From positions 23,370,934 to 23,434,933 of the forward strand of contig OZ038399.1 in assembly GCA_964036045.1 (NCBI GenBank): a DNA stretch of 64,000 bases. The letters run 5' to 3'. The translations under genes and the position numbers were made by a program. This document shows positions 22,101-31,785 of the stretch, in pieces. The first letter of the stretch is position 1, and every line of letters begins with the position of its first letter. This DNA comes from Eutreptiella sp. 'Long Island Sound 2002'. Lineage: Eukaryota; Euglenozoa; Euglenophyceae; Eutreptiales; Eutreptiaceae. A model generated the notes under the pieces. It ran no database searches. It saw only the letters and a list, made by a program, of their open reading frames with translations, and was not told the DNA's origin.

Positions 22101-22230
22101 CTACCCCCCTTGCATAGCAATCGCCTGCACGCGACCGTATCCTCACACCCCTGGAGGGAACATACCCCAAGTGATGGTTCCCTCGCCCCCCCCCGATTAC
22201 TATGCAAAGGATGCGCGACTCGAAACAAGT
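19195..22230. other. Gene-less stretch with unassigned frames
   Basis: No gene supported. The longest minus frame (19249-19878) has several Cys and His but no ordered zinc-finger spacing. The plus frame 21447-22253 has no domain. A G/A-rich patch lies at 20876-20903 and a C-run at 20341-20352. Confidence 0.35.
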
Positions 22231-22339
22231 CATGCCAACACAAGGGCATATGAACCACAAAATGAGCCAGGAACTGCCTGTTGGGATGCATGTTCAGCTC
22301 TGCTCAGAAACAGGCTCTGTGTGCCACTTTTTTTGGCAG

Positions 22340-22520
22340 GAGTATCTGACTCTGAAGAGCTGCACATGCTCAACAGGGGCCACAAGAATGGGCTCTCCAG
22401 CTGCAGACTGGCTGCCACCTGGGCAGCAGGTTTGGCTGCACTTTTAGTTGATGGTTTGGCACGAGGTTTGGCAGCTTTGGCAGCAGGCTTGGCAGGGGGC
22501 TTGGCAGGGGGCTCCAGCCC
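22340..22520 (-). pseudogene. Fragment of a KPA-rich transposon tail
   Basis: On the minus strand this reads PAKPPAKPAAKAAKPRAK..., then a degenerate stretch and DNA close to GAGCATGTGCAGCTCTTC. The same KP-rich linker followed by (G)HVQLF occurs at 51020-51125 and 58590-58700. The SH3-like ORF at 39952-40260 also ends in KAAAKPAPRA. Probably dispersed remains of one element family. Confidence 0.45.
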
Positions 22521-22884
22521 CTGTGGCAAGCACAATTTTGGCAGGCACAATACTGCCCCCAGAACGTTGGAAATTGACAACAGCACCAGCTGGGTACGTG
22601 TCAATATGATCAACATCCATGGCTGACATTGCGAAACACTGAAGTGTTCTGCATGTTACAGGGTACGATGGAGTACCTTGGATGTAAGAAATCTGAAGTA
22701 CACAGCAATGCACCAATAATACCACCATGTCCAGCCAGCAAACGCACAGAAGCTCAGTATCCGACCTTCTGAGTAACCGCATCTCCGGGCCGGGCACCAG
22801 GCTGCCCCCTGTCCGGCTCATCCCCCCCCTCCCCTTCGTCCCTGAAGGGGATGGAGGGGGGGGGGGGATCTCTTCTGTCACCTG

Positions 22885-22993
22885 CACGTGCTCTAGCTGG
22901 ACCTCGTCCCCCACCCCTGCTCGTCCCCGCTTGGCGCCCCAGGCGTTGACAGCGACCCCCTTGTCCGGAGGCCGCTTGCATGCCGCCTGTGGT
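22885..22993 (-). CDS. Putative internal exon, basic nuclear-type sequence
   Basis: Between CACCACAG and the donor GTGCAG|GTGACA, the minus strand encodes AACKRPPDKGVAVNAWGAKR and then GDEVQLEHVQ. The same frame further upstream (to about 23100) reads EQDSLDDEKAPAHKRSARDG before a single TAG, which could be intronic. I recognise no family. Charged, non-repetitive composition with clean splice borders is the only support. Confidence 0.3.
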
Positions 22994-23137
22994 GGCTAGC
23001 AGGCCTGCGCCGCCGACATTGCCAGCGGTCCGTCCCGCGCACTGCGCTTGTGGGCCGGCGCTTTCTCGTCGTCCAAGGAGTCCTGCTCCTTTTGTGAGTG
23101 CTGCAGCCAATTGTGCATGCCTCTGCCCGCCGCTATT

Positions 23138-23505
23138 TTACCCCCCCCCCCTTGCAATAGCTACGCAAAAGTCCCAAATGAATACGGTCCCTACGCCTAC
23201 TGCAGCTTGGACAGGGCCATGAGGCCATGTTCAAAAAGAGAAGATTGCATGGTGAGCTGGTGCAAGAAAGGGGAATGTAATGCACAAATACCCCCAAAAT
23301 CAGAGCTATGTGGGTTCAAGTGGGCAAACACTCACAACAAATGTGTCCATGACCCTATGTACCTGGCAAATTCGTCACCAAACCCATGTCTTATGTGGCG
23401 GCACTATATTTGTACCGAATCAAATTAGGTACCAAATTAATACAGTCCCTACGCCCACTGTAGCTTGGACAAGGGCGTAGCTTTTACAGGGGGGGGGAGG
23501 GGGGT
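23138..23505. mobile_element. Terminal-inverted-repeat element, copy 2
   Basis: Same architecture as 15541-15900: C-run plus TTGCAATAGCTACGC at the left, GGCGTAGCTTTTACAG plus a G-run at the right, with internal CTACGCC(T/C)ACTG(T/C)AGCTTGGACA blocks near both ends. ACCAAACCCATGTCTTATGT is shared internally with copy 1. No coding capacity. Confidence 0.75.
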
Positions 23506-23729
23506 AGCTGGAGCGGCTAACTGCTGCAGCCCTGGGCACAGGGTATACCTGCTGCGCGCACCATTCGGCCCCTTGAGCTGCGATTGGCCTGTGTGCACGT
23601 AGCGGCAGCAATTTGCCACCCCCCTGCGGCGTTGAGAGGCAGCGCAGGCATGACAGTGCCTGTTGTATGGGGCGCAGCCCACCTATGGACCCAGGTCCTT
23701 TGCCCAGCCCACACCTTGCTGCTGGCCTC

Positions 23730-23870
23730 TGGTGCAGGCGCAGCGGCCGCTCGCCCGTCGCCGAGGGAGGGGAATATCCTTGCAAGAAGTGCTGCTGGCC
23801 CTGCAGTCCAATCCGGCTGTTCAGGCGGGCTGCCAGACGCAGATGCAGTGCGCCGCCAGGCACTCCTCCA
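23730..23870 (+). CDS. Putative exon, armadillo-like segment
   Basis: After GGTGCAG a plus frame reads ISLQEVLLALQSNPAVQAGC and then QMQCAARHSSK, the rhythm of an armadillo-type helical repeat. A weak donor (AAA|GTTGCA) follows. It could belong to the coiled-coil gene on the other side of the assembly gap. The support is composition only. Confidence 0.25.
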
Positions 23871-24359
23871 AAGTTGCAAAAACAACACCTCACAGTGTTC
23901 TGACAAGGGCATTGTCCTCACAAAGTATGGGGCCGGGAGCGGCTGGGGGGCACCATGCTACCATTGCACACGCACAGGGCAGGATGAACTGAAAAGGGGT
24001 ACTTTTGGTAAGATCACAATCCAACACAATTTGCGGACGCAATGGAAAATAGGACATATTTTGAAGAATGGGCAAACGGTCGAAATCGAGGAACAGTTTT
24101 GTGTGCATATGAGAACTCCATTTTCTTTGCCAACCACAGCTCTGCAACATCAAACCCTGTGGCTTTAGCTCCATCACCGTGCCAACAAAGAAAACTGCCT
24201 GAAGAAAATTCAAATGGGAACAATCAGGATCCTCAGCCTCATCGGCCACAGTTCGAGCTTCTGAAGCCGCCAACAATGCTTGACAGACGGCTTGTAAAAA
24301 TACTCTGGCCACTTTGATTCTTCCCACTTTTGCTGAAATTGATTTGCGGATCCCATTTC

Positions 24360-24559
24360 NNNNNNNNNNNNNNNNNNNNNNNNNNNNNNNNNNNNNNNNN
24401 NNNNNNNNNNNNNNNNNNNNNNNNNNNNNNNNNNNNNNNNNNNNNNNNNNNNNNNNNNNNNNNNNNNNNNNNNNNNNNNNNNNNNNNNNNNNNNNNNNNN
24501 NNNNNNNNNNNNNNNNNNNNNNNNNNNNNNNNNNNNNNNNNNNNNNNNNNNNNNNNNNN
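24360..24559. other. Assembly gap
   Basis: 200 Ns. Frames shown crossing it are meaningless. The first visible exon of the coiled-coil gene starts at or inside this gap. Confidence 1.
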
Positions 24560-24666
24560 CAGGAATTGCGTGGTTCCGTGCTGCAGGGGAAAGTCAGGAG
24601 TCCGTCACGCAGGCCCTGAAGGCACAACTCCTGACCCGCAGCAAGCCCCCGCCACCGACCGCTCAG
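24560..24666 (+). CDS. Coiled-coil gene, 5'-most visible exon (partial at gap)
   Basis: Reads GIAWFRAAGESQESVTQALK, then AQLLTRSKPPPPTAQ, up to the donor CTCAG|GTGTGC. It ends in phase 0, which matches the exon at 26190. The start is hidden in the gap. The frame stays open past the donor into a Thr/Pro/His-rich simple region (about 24740-25130), which I take as intron. Function unknown. Confidence 0.55.
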
Positions 24667-24739
24667 GTGTGCCGCGTGCGCATGGCACTCGGTGCTGCGG
24701 CCGTGACGCCCGCACGGACGCGTACAAACCCGGCCCCCG

Positions 24740-25130
24740 ACGCGGTGCCGAGCACACCCACCTCCAAGCACGCTGCCCCCCCCACCCACCACCACCAGCG
24801 GCACCCACGCCAGCAACCACACCCCAGGAAAACCACCCGCACCAGCCAGACACCACACCACCGACCACGCCCACCACAACAGCGCGGCACCGACCACAAC
24901 CCCATGCCAGCACGCGGGAGGACAAGGAGCAACAGGGGCCACCACCAACAGCACCTACACCACAGAACCGGCCGGCCCACGCCGCCACCAACGCCACCAG
25001 GAAGTCAAGCCACTACCACCATCACACCCAACGGCCCACACCACCGCGTCCAGCCCACACCAACAAACACGCCCCGAGTGCCCGGCCCCTACCACCCGTA
25101 CCAAACACCACACCACCGGCCACACCGCCG
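24740..25130 (+). repeat. ACC/CCA-rich simple region
   Basis: Degenerate CCACCACC, ACCACAA and CACACCA strings with few T on this strand. Translates to Thr/Pro/His in every frame. Probably intronic. Confidence 0.7.
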
Positions 25131-25829
25131 GGCTTTGGCACAGGCGGTGCTGGGAGCCCCGAGTCGGCGACGTGGCCGACGGAGGCTGATCGGACGGTGG
25201 GGTGCTCACAAGTGCGGCTGCTGCCCCCGCGGCGTCCACTCCACGATCCGGGGGGCGCCGGGGGGGGGGGGGGGGGGGCTTTGCGTGCTTGGACTGCCCC
25301 CCAGCCCCCCCAGTGCGCTTGCTGATGTGGCAAGGGCTGCGTGTGATTGGCCCGAATACCGACATACCAACACGGACGATTTCCATTCACAGAACCGCTC
25401 TGACCCACAGAACCCCCCCCCCCCCCCCGCGCAGCCTATATGGCCAGCCCCCCCGCACACCCGTGCAAATGGGGACATCGTCACGGTGGCATCATTAGCG
25501 GGCTCCCGGCCGCTCGCAATTTTCGAAGCCCCCCCCCCCCCCCCCCCAGAACACGGGTTCTCGCCCAGGTCCCGGTTGGCCTGCCATGGAGCCGTCGCTT
25601 TTTGCAACTCTGTCTGCCTGTCTAACCGACCCAATGGGGGGTGTAGGCTCGTAGGCCTATCCAAACGGGCCAAGAAACATTCGATAGCCGCTGACTGCGG
25701 TGAGCTCAAGGCAACATTTGGCCCTCGTTTGAGGGGCACTGCAAAGCAGAAGGTCAAACATTGAACTGAAGTTTGTGGCGATGACCATATGCCTGTGACA
25801 CGGGGGCATATGCGAGCTCTGTATCCGTT

Positions 25830-25995
25830 GCTTTATGGCCCTCTTCCACCCCCCCCCCCCCACTTTCAACGGGTGGGCAACCAACCCTCCAATCCACGCG
25901 TGGAGCATTCCCTCCTCAAAAGGCGAACATGTAGGTACGCCCGGAAGTACCAACTGTCGTACTCACTCAGCTTTGATGGCACCCCCCCCCCCCCT
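25830..25995 (+). repeat. ~150-bp dispersed repeat, copy A
   Basis: Shares GGTTGGGCAACCAACC-like sequence, CCTCCTCA(A/G)AAGGCG, CCGGAAGTACC-like sequence and TTTGATGGC/TTTTATGGC followed by a C-run with 29830-29990. The two copies are direct and both lie in introns of the coiled-coil gene. Confidence 0.75.
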
Positions 25996-26044
25996 CCCCG
26001 GCAGTGCGGATGCCCGCAGTAGTGCGGACGCCTGCTTGTCATAG

Positions 26045-26140
26045 CAGAAGGTTCAAAGGCGAGAGGCTGATAGGCGCTGCCACAGGCTAACAGAGCCAAC
26101 CACCAAGGCCTTGTGCCAACACCCCCCCCCCCCCCTCCGC
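26045..26140 (+). repeat. ~100-bp C-run-terminated repeat, diverged copy
   Basis: GCGAGAGGC, ATAGGCGC(T/C)GCCA and AAGGCCTTGTGCCAAC before a C-run, as in the nearly identical copies at 60498-60605 and 63538-63649. Confidence 0.7.
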
Positions 26141-26189
26141 TCGCGCACATGTATTTGTAAGTCAGACCACAGCGACGCACCGCTTTCAG

Positions 26190-26295
26190 ATTCTGGAGGT
26201 CCACGAGGCGGACGACGATTTGGAGATGCCGAAGCAGGAGAAGGTCAGCACCGCCAGCAAAGCGAAGCCCGACAAAGGCAAACCCAAGGGCAAAG
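26190..26295 (+). CDS. Coiled-coil gene, acidic/Lys-rich exon
   Basis: Encodes ILEVHEADDDLEMPKQEKVS, then TASKAKPDKGKPKGK, between CGCTTTCAG and the donor AAAG|GTATGC. Enters in phase 0 and leaves one base that completes Val (GTT) in the next exon. The acidic-to-Lys switch suggests a flexible charged linker. The C-run at 26122-26135 lies 55 bp upstream of the acceptor. Confidence 0.75.
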
Positions 26296-26660
26296 GTATG
26301 CGGTCTACATGAGAAATGCGTCGGGGGGCTCTGTGTCCTTGTCCCCCCCCCAAAAAAAAAGAACGGACCACGACTACAATTCTGAAGTCGTTTTCCAGGA
26401 TTCGGCAGATTCTGACTGTTGGCCGTCTCTTGGGACGGTGTAATGCCCCGAACACACGCGTTGCGCGTGGACGAGTCGAAGGAACCAAAGGCCTCACGAA
26501 CCGCAGCGTCCCATCTCTTGCCCAACGCTCTGCAGTCCTCCATGGCCCTCCACACTGTGACAGTCCTCGATCGGGCCCGGCGGTCTGCGACCCTCAACAG
26601 CCCTCCACAACCTTCTACAGCGCCGAGTGCGGGGGCACAAGCACAGCGGACCCGAGGACA

Positions 26661-27312
26661 CTGAGCCACAGAGGGGGAGGGGATGGTTGGAGATGCATCG
26701 CAGAGGGGTAGGGCATGGGGTGTTGGTGCCTTTGGGAACGCCATGCGCGCAGTGCGAAGTTTCGGATCCAAGCGCCCTTCGGATATCAACCTTCACCAAC
26801 AAGGTAAGGCACTCGAGGATACCTCACAACCCACATTCCTTCATTGCATTTGTGCATTTGCCTTGTGTCTTGGGGCTAAAGGGTCTTCAAGGAATCCCCA
26901 CCCCCTAGACAGGTGACAGGAATTCTTGGGTGAGTATCCCAGCCTCTGCATGCGCAGTATGCACGCAGTGCGCACGCAGTACGAAGTTTTGGATGTCGGC
27001 AAATACTCGCACCCTCGCTACCTTTTGGTGGTCAAACATTGATCCTGTGCCCTTGGTTTCCTACAAAGGAAAAGTGCTTCCATAAATACAAATATTTTTG
27101 GATTGTTCATTTTTCTGAAATGGATTCCGAGGAAATAATACGGTCACCACCAACCGTATTACTTGGGTGAGTATCCCAGCCTCTGCGTGCGCAGTGCCCA
27201 CGCAGTGCCCACGCAGTGCGCACGCAGTGCAAGAACTTGGCCACTGAGCCACAGAGGGGATGGTTGGAGATGCATCGCGGAGGAGTAGGGCATGGGGTGT
27301 TGGTGCTTTTGT
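26661..27312 (+). repeat. Segmental duplication framing the ~270-bp mobile repeat
   Basis: ACTGAGCCACAGAGGGG ... GATGGTTGGAGATGCATCGC ... GGGCATGGGGTGTTGGTGC occurs at 26661-26733 and again at 27243-27312. Within it CTTGGGTGAGTATCCCAGCC occurs at 26929 and 27163. The mobile repeat (inverted copy at 18919-19192) occupies 26960-27235. Confidence 0.85.
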
Positions 27313-27520
27313 GATGTTGCACAGCTGAACCCCCTCCCCCCAACAGCGTAAAGCATGCGGCAGCCTGCCGCAGCACGTCAAATTTCCTCGCGGACTGTTG
27401 GTGCTTGCTCCCATTATGCCCCTTCATCAAGGAAGCCTCTGCAAACCGGGCACTTTGTTCAATAGTGTAGAGGTGTTTGTGTCCTTGTCCTGTCCCTGCC
27501 CCTGCATCCAACTTGCTCAG

Positions 27521-27659
27521 TTGAGGAGGTCAAGGAGCCACCACCGCAGGAGCCCCGCAAAGAGGAAGTTCATGAGGTCGTGACATACACCGTGGCAGAC
27601 ATCGCCACCATCACGAATTTTGTGATGCAGGGCCTACTGCAGCACCATAATCTTTACAG
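27521..27659 (+). CDS. Coiled-coil gene, internal exon
   Basis: Completes a Val codon and reads EEVKEPPPQEPRKEEVHEVV, then TYTVADIATITNFVMQGLLQ and HHNLY, ending with two bases of an Arg codon. Acceptor CTTGCTCAG, donor TACAG|GTTTTG. The second half looks like a folded helical segment after the charged linker. No family recognised. Confidence 0.8.
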
Positions 27660-27732
27660 GTTTTGGGGGTGCGGGGATGCAAGGACAAGGGATGAGGGAA
27701 AGGGAGGTTTTGGAGGAGCTGGTTCGAATCCC

Positions 27733-27989
27733 GGAGGATACGTTGTCACTCAGCACGGTGTTCATGTCTTTTGAATTTTTTGAAAGTACTTTCTCTTCCA
27801 TGATTGACACTTTGAGGGTTTTGTGACCGCCGCTCCGTGTGTGCCGCATTTGGGATCTTGGAGAGCAAACCTGCTTTTGGATTTCAAAAAAGCGAGGGCC
27901 GGTGCCGTCTTGTTTCACAAACAAACAAGAAAGTACTTTCAAAAAATTCAAAGGAGGATGCGTTGTCACTCAGCACGGTGTTCATGTCT
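27733..27989. mobile_element. 183-bp inverted-repeat element set between 37-bp direct repeats
   Basis: A 37-bp sequence starting GGAGGATACGTTGTCACTC occurs at 27733-27769 and at 27953-27989 with one mismatch. Exactly between them, 27770-27952 begins and ends with a perfect 25-bp inverted repeat (left TTTGAATTTTTTGAAAGTAC..., right its complement). No ORF. In the intron between coiled-coil exons 27659 and 28922. Confidence 0.85.
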
Positions 27990-28379
27990 GTGCTCAAGAG
28001 AGATGGACAAAATTAAAGGCACGGAGAGTGGCCTGGGTTGATTCCTGTGCAGAGGCGAAGGTGCAAAGGTATGGAGGCATGAGCACAGGCATCGCCAGCT
28101 AGCACGGTGGCCGATCCTGGTCAGGACCCGACCCCAAGGGGAGCGGGGGGTCCCCCCCCCCCCCTTTTACAGCCCCCAAAGCTGTCGCACACCCCTCGGG
28201 GTCACACATTGGCTGGCGGCGGCCCCTGTGCCAGCTAGCCGAGTATTGGGTCTAGGGAGATTCATGTTCTGGTTGTGCATCCAAGCCTAGGGTAATGTGC
28301 AGGTGTGTGCTGATGCCCATGCCCAGATATGTGTGTGCAGCTGTGACCTTTTTTTCCACACACTGTCCGGACCACCGCC

Positions 28380-28455
28380 CGGCGTTGTCGGCCGAATTTT
28401 CGGCCGGCCGAACTACCGCCGAGTTTTTCGGCCGAGGACCACCGCCGAGCCTCAC
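28380..28455. repeat. CGGCCGA palindrome cluster
   Basis: TCGGCCGAATTTTCGGCCGG, CGGCCGAACTACCGCCGAG and TTCGGCCGAGGACCACCGCC form overlapping short palindromes. No gene. Confidence 0.7.
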
Positions 28456-28921
28456 CACCGTTTCATTCCGATGAGCTTGGTCGTTCGTCTTAGTTCATTC
28501 CTGTGTGCTGTTCCATGTTTGCCTCTATATCCATGCCACTGTGGCTATCTCCGTGAATGTGCATGTTTCAATGTCTGTACCGGTCTCCGATCAATGTCAA
28601 TCCCTCTGTCTGTCACCATCTATCTGTGTGTGTGTTGATGTCCATGTGCATGTCTTTGTGCGTCTTTATGTCCATGTCGGTGGTCATGCCCGTGCACACG
28701 GCCCTGTCGGATGCCTTTTCCGAGGGCCCACGTCTCGGTCTCCTTCGTCCGAGTCCATGTGCAGGTTACAGTCAATGTCAATTGCCACGTCTGTGACCGT
28801 CCATGGCCAGATCGACGTCTCTGTCTCTGTCTTTGTCTGTTCATGTTGGTCGTTGTCGGTACCAGTTTCGACAACAGAGTCCGCTATGCGGTGGGCCATG
28901 GCCCGACGTTCGCCTCTTCAG

Positions 28922-29045
28922 GGCCATACTCGACGCCAGCACGTTCCAGAGCGTGGCGCCCCGCGACACCTTCAAACCGCTGGTCGAGACCGCCATTGCG
29001 CCCCTGCCCTTGCACAAGGCGTACAACAAGGAGCAGTACACGGAG
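28922..29045 (+). CDS. Coiled-coil gene, internal exon
   Basis: Completes the Arg codon and reads AILDASTFQSVAPRDTFKPL, then VETAIAPLPLHKAYNKEQYTE. Acceptor CGCCTCTTCAG, donor CGGAG|GTGTGC, leaving in phase 0. The upstream region 28500-28900 is GT-rich (ATGTCCATGT-type repeats) and gives no convincing coding. Confidence 0.8.
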
Positions 29046-29439
29046 GTGTGCCTGGGGGTTTCCTCATGGGGGCCGGAGGGGTCTGTGGCCCAGTTGGCGG
29101 TGAGATGGCACTCGTTGTGTGCCTGCGGTTTGCAGTTTGGGTTTGGGTTCTCTCGGGCCTTATGGCGACCCACGTGGGGGCTCCGGCTGCCTGGCGGGGC
29201 AGGGGCGGTCGTGTCCCTGGAAGAGCGTCCGCAGGCCCCCGGGCCCTAGAAGTTTCATCAGATTCGGAGCAGACTGGTTGTCAGTAATGAGACCCACGAA
29301 CATCTGGAGGTGTGACTCAGTCCGACCCACCTACGTCAGATGTGTGGCTGAGTAAGACCCACCCGCACCCGGTGTGATTCAGTAAGAATCACCCACATCC
29401 GGGCCGCACAGAGCACTGCAGCCTCCAACGCACGCGCAG

Positions 29440-29553
29440 GTGATGGCTCAGAAACTGATGGCAGAGGACGAGGCGGACCGGCAACGGCTGCAGGAGCACG
29501 AGGAGAAGCTGGAGGCAGAGAGGCAGGCGGTTTTGGAAAAGGAGCGAGAAGAG
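29440..29553 (+). CDS. Coiled-coil gene, coiled-coil exon 1
   Basis: 38 codons, phase 0 to phase 0: VMAQKLMAEDEADRQRLQEH, then EEKLEAERQAVLEKEREE. Heptad-compatible Leu/Ala spacing with alternating Glu and Lys/Arg indicates a coiled coil. Acceptor CGCGCAG, donor GAAGAG|GTACGG. Confidence 0.85.
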
Positions 29554-29829
29554 GTACGGGCCCTTCCTCTGTGCGGAGCACGCCCCGCGACGCCATCTGA
29601 ATCATATGTGCTTTGCCGCCCCGACCGTGGACATGGGCGTGGGCTGCATTGTGGCGCATTCTGGCACATAATTGGCACCGGAAGTTGGCACACAATGAGA
29701 CCCCTCCCCCCTTTCCAAGGGGTAAAAGCTGCACTTGCGAGCAGTGGGACAACTGTTCCACCCTCACACACTCAAAATGATTTCCCCCCGGGCTGATGGG
29801 TAGCCCAACTGGCTACCCACCTCCCGCAG

Positions 29830-29990
29830 TCTTTCACGGCCAACCCAGCGGTTGGGCAACCAACCCACCGATCCTCCGGTGCAGAACCCCCTCCTCAGAA
29901 GGCGTACACCCGAAAGTACCGACGGGCATCCTCCTTCCGCTTTTATGGCGCCCCCCCCCCCCCCTCCCCCTTCGTCCCCAGCAAATGCAA
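29830..29990 (+). repeat. ~150-bp dispersed repeat, copy B
   Basis: Direct relative of 25830-25995: CGGTTGGGCAACCAACCCAC, CCTCCTCAGAAGGCG, CGAAAGTACCGAC and TTTTATGGCGC before a C-run. Confidence 0.75.
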
Positions 29991-30063
29991 TAGTACACAT
30001 CAGATTGCACCCGGTCTTCAGCCACTGAGGAAGGGCATCAACCCAAAAAGGGTAGACCCCTAG

Positions 30064-30125
30064 CGATGGATATGGATATGGGCATGGGCAAGGACGTGGG
30101 CACGGGCGTGCACATGGACAGGGCA
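30064..30125 (+). repeat. RTGGGC hexamer tract 1
   Basis: GATATGGATATGGGCATGGG followed by GTGGGC/ATGGAC variants. The same hexamer family recurs at 31454-31560, both in the intron 29554-31716. Confidence 0.8.
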
Positions 30126-30167
30126 CAGGGTTGTGCTTCGTGTTCGGCCTACGGAACGGGGGGTGGG

Positions 30168-30945
30168 GGGGAGGGGGGTAACATGAAGCTTAATGCCGTC
30201 TGGATCCTTAATGTTTTGGCCGACACGACCCGCCGCACGGAGAAACAGAAACTGTGGGCCAAAACAGCGGCTTGCGGAGCTTCACTGTGCGCGCCACCCG
30301 ACACGTGCCTGCCATAATTCTGCAATTTTATGGTACAAATGATCCAGTGGTACTCGCATGGCGCCGGTGAGAGCTTATCGCCGCGGGACTGCTGTTCACT
30401 CGTTAGTAACCGCTGACGAGCATATATTTCTGTGCGGAACCCCGACTACATCAAAGCCGTGGACAACTCCGACTACATCACAGACTTCCCAGGGGAAATC
30501 AATGCCATTGGCTTATGTCCACAGTGGACCGTCCGTTTGGCTGATCAACTGTACCACAGTTTACCTCAGTTTACCACAGTTTACCACAGTTTACCTCAGA
30601 TTACCACAGTTCACCACACCAGAACAACCCACAGGTCCAGAAACTTAGTAGGCGAAAATAAGGATTGCTGGCACCAACTGCTACCTGCCGCTGCAGCCGA
30701 CATTGGCAGTAGGATAGCCCCGACCGACATCCGAGATAAGCTCTCACCGGCGCCATGCGAGTACCACTGGATCATTTGTACCATAAAATTGCAGAATTAT
30801 GGCAGGCACGTGTCGGGTGGCGCGCACAGTGAAGCTCCGCAAGCCGCTGTTTTGGCCCACAGTTTCTGTTTCTCCGTGCGGCGGGTCGTGTCGGCCAAAA
30901 CATTCAGGATCCAGACGGCATTAAGCTGCATGTTGCCCCCTCCCC
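30168..30945. mobile_element. Long inverted repeat with ~210-bp arms
   Basis: Arm 30168-30378 and arm 30736-30945 are reverse complements with about three mismatches. The shared sequence includes AATGTTTTGGCCGACACGAC, GGGCCAAAACAGCGGCTTGC and GATCCAGTGGTACTCGCATG. The G-rich outer edge (GGGGGAGGGGG) is part of the repeat. The 357-bp spacer contains a CAGTTTACCA tandem (about 30550-30612). No transposase is visible. It resembles a fold-back transposon, or is a palindrome made by inverted duplication, inside the intron 29554-31716. Confidence 0.9.
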
Positions 30946-31216
30946 CCGCGTGCGCATAACGTCAAACGTGCTGTGGTGTGAGACCTTCACCCTACCCAGT
31001 CCTTCACCTACCGTGCACGTGCGTGGTGTACAGGAAGATCTGGTTCATGCACGGGTTGGACCAGGAGCATCTCCTTGAACAGTCATTGATGCGGGCAGGG
31101 GTCTGGTTTCTTTCTATGGTGCGGGGCCCAGGGCTTCTCCCCTGCGCTGTAATGTCTGTGTTAAACCCTGCGGTGCAGCGGTAGGTAGCAGTTGGTACCA
31201 GCAATCCTTATTTTCC
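30656..31216. repeat. Second, shorter inverted repeat
   Basis: GAAAATAAGGATTGCTGGCA, then CCAACTGCTACCTGCCGCTG at 30653-30697, returns in reverse complement at 31174-31216 with a few changes. It interlocks with the longer inverted repeat, since its left arm lies in that spacer. Confidence 0.8.
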
Positions 31217-31289
31217 CTTAGCAGGCACGCTGCAGGGGTTCCGACGTGCAGCTCCGCAGCTCTACCCGGCGGGATGGTCCGCCAGATCA

Positions 31290-31415
31290 CCCCCCGTGTG
31301 ACAGTCCGTCGGGTTGTTGCTCCTTTACGGGGCCCTGGACAGTCGCCCGGTCTTCCCTTCGCATGTTGCGTCGGGTCGCTGCGTTCTGTCGGCCGCTGCG
31401 GGCTCCTGGCTCCTC
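31290..31415 (+). repeat. Dispersed repeat, copy 3
   Basis: CCGTGTGACAGTCCGTCGGG, TTTACGGGGCCCTGGACAGT and CTTCCCTTCGCATGTTGCG as at 13600-13790, with high identity over about 120 bp. Confidence 0.9.
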
Positions 31416-31453
31416 CCCCCATCCCCCGTGGATAAGCACATCCCTGGCAGAGC

Positions 31454-31560
31454 ATGAACATGGGCATGCACATGGGCCTGGACCTGGACATGGGCGTGGG
31501 CATGGACGTGGGCATGGGCACGGCGTGGACGTGGATACGGACGCGGACGCGGACAACGCG
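31454..31560 (+). repeat. RTGGGC/GTGGAC hexamer tract 2
   Basis: About 100 bp of ATGGGC, GTGGGC, CTGGAC and CGGACG hexamers in register, so all in-frame translations are Met/Gly/Asp/Val strings. Related to 30064-30125. Confidence 0.85.
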
Positions 31561-31716
31561 CGCCGGACAACGGACTGCACCGGCACAAGCCTCGTGGGCA
31601 TCGCACTCATCATCCACCTTCAGCCCCCGTTTTTTTCAGAAATGATATGGGGATGTTGCCGTGGGAAAGGGCTACTTCTGCGCTCGACCGCCCCTCATGG
31701 CCGTGCCTCTCTGCAG

Positions 31717-31785
31717 GAGAGACTCAAGCAGGAAGCAGAGGAGAGGGCCGCGCACCAACTCAGCATTGCGAATCGTGAGGCCGAG
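31717..31785 (+). CDS. Coiled-coil gene, coiled-coil exon 2
   Basis: 23 codons, phase 0 to phase 0: ERLKQEAEERAAHQLSIANR then EAE. It continues the coiled coil of the previous exon. Acceptor CTCTCTGCAG, donor CCGAG|GTATGT, the most canonical donor in this gene. Confidence 0.85.

Noticed and set aside
24330-25325. Frames crossing the N gap
   Set aside because: Ns hide stops and the right part is ACC-rich simple sequence; only the 24560-24666 portion has splice-phase support, in a different frame.
27733-27989. CRISPR-like interpretation of the repeated 37-bp block
   Set aside because: Only two copies, with an inverted-repeat element between them, in a eukaryotic intron; no array and no cas genes.
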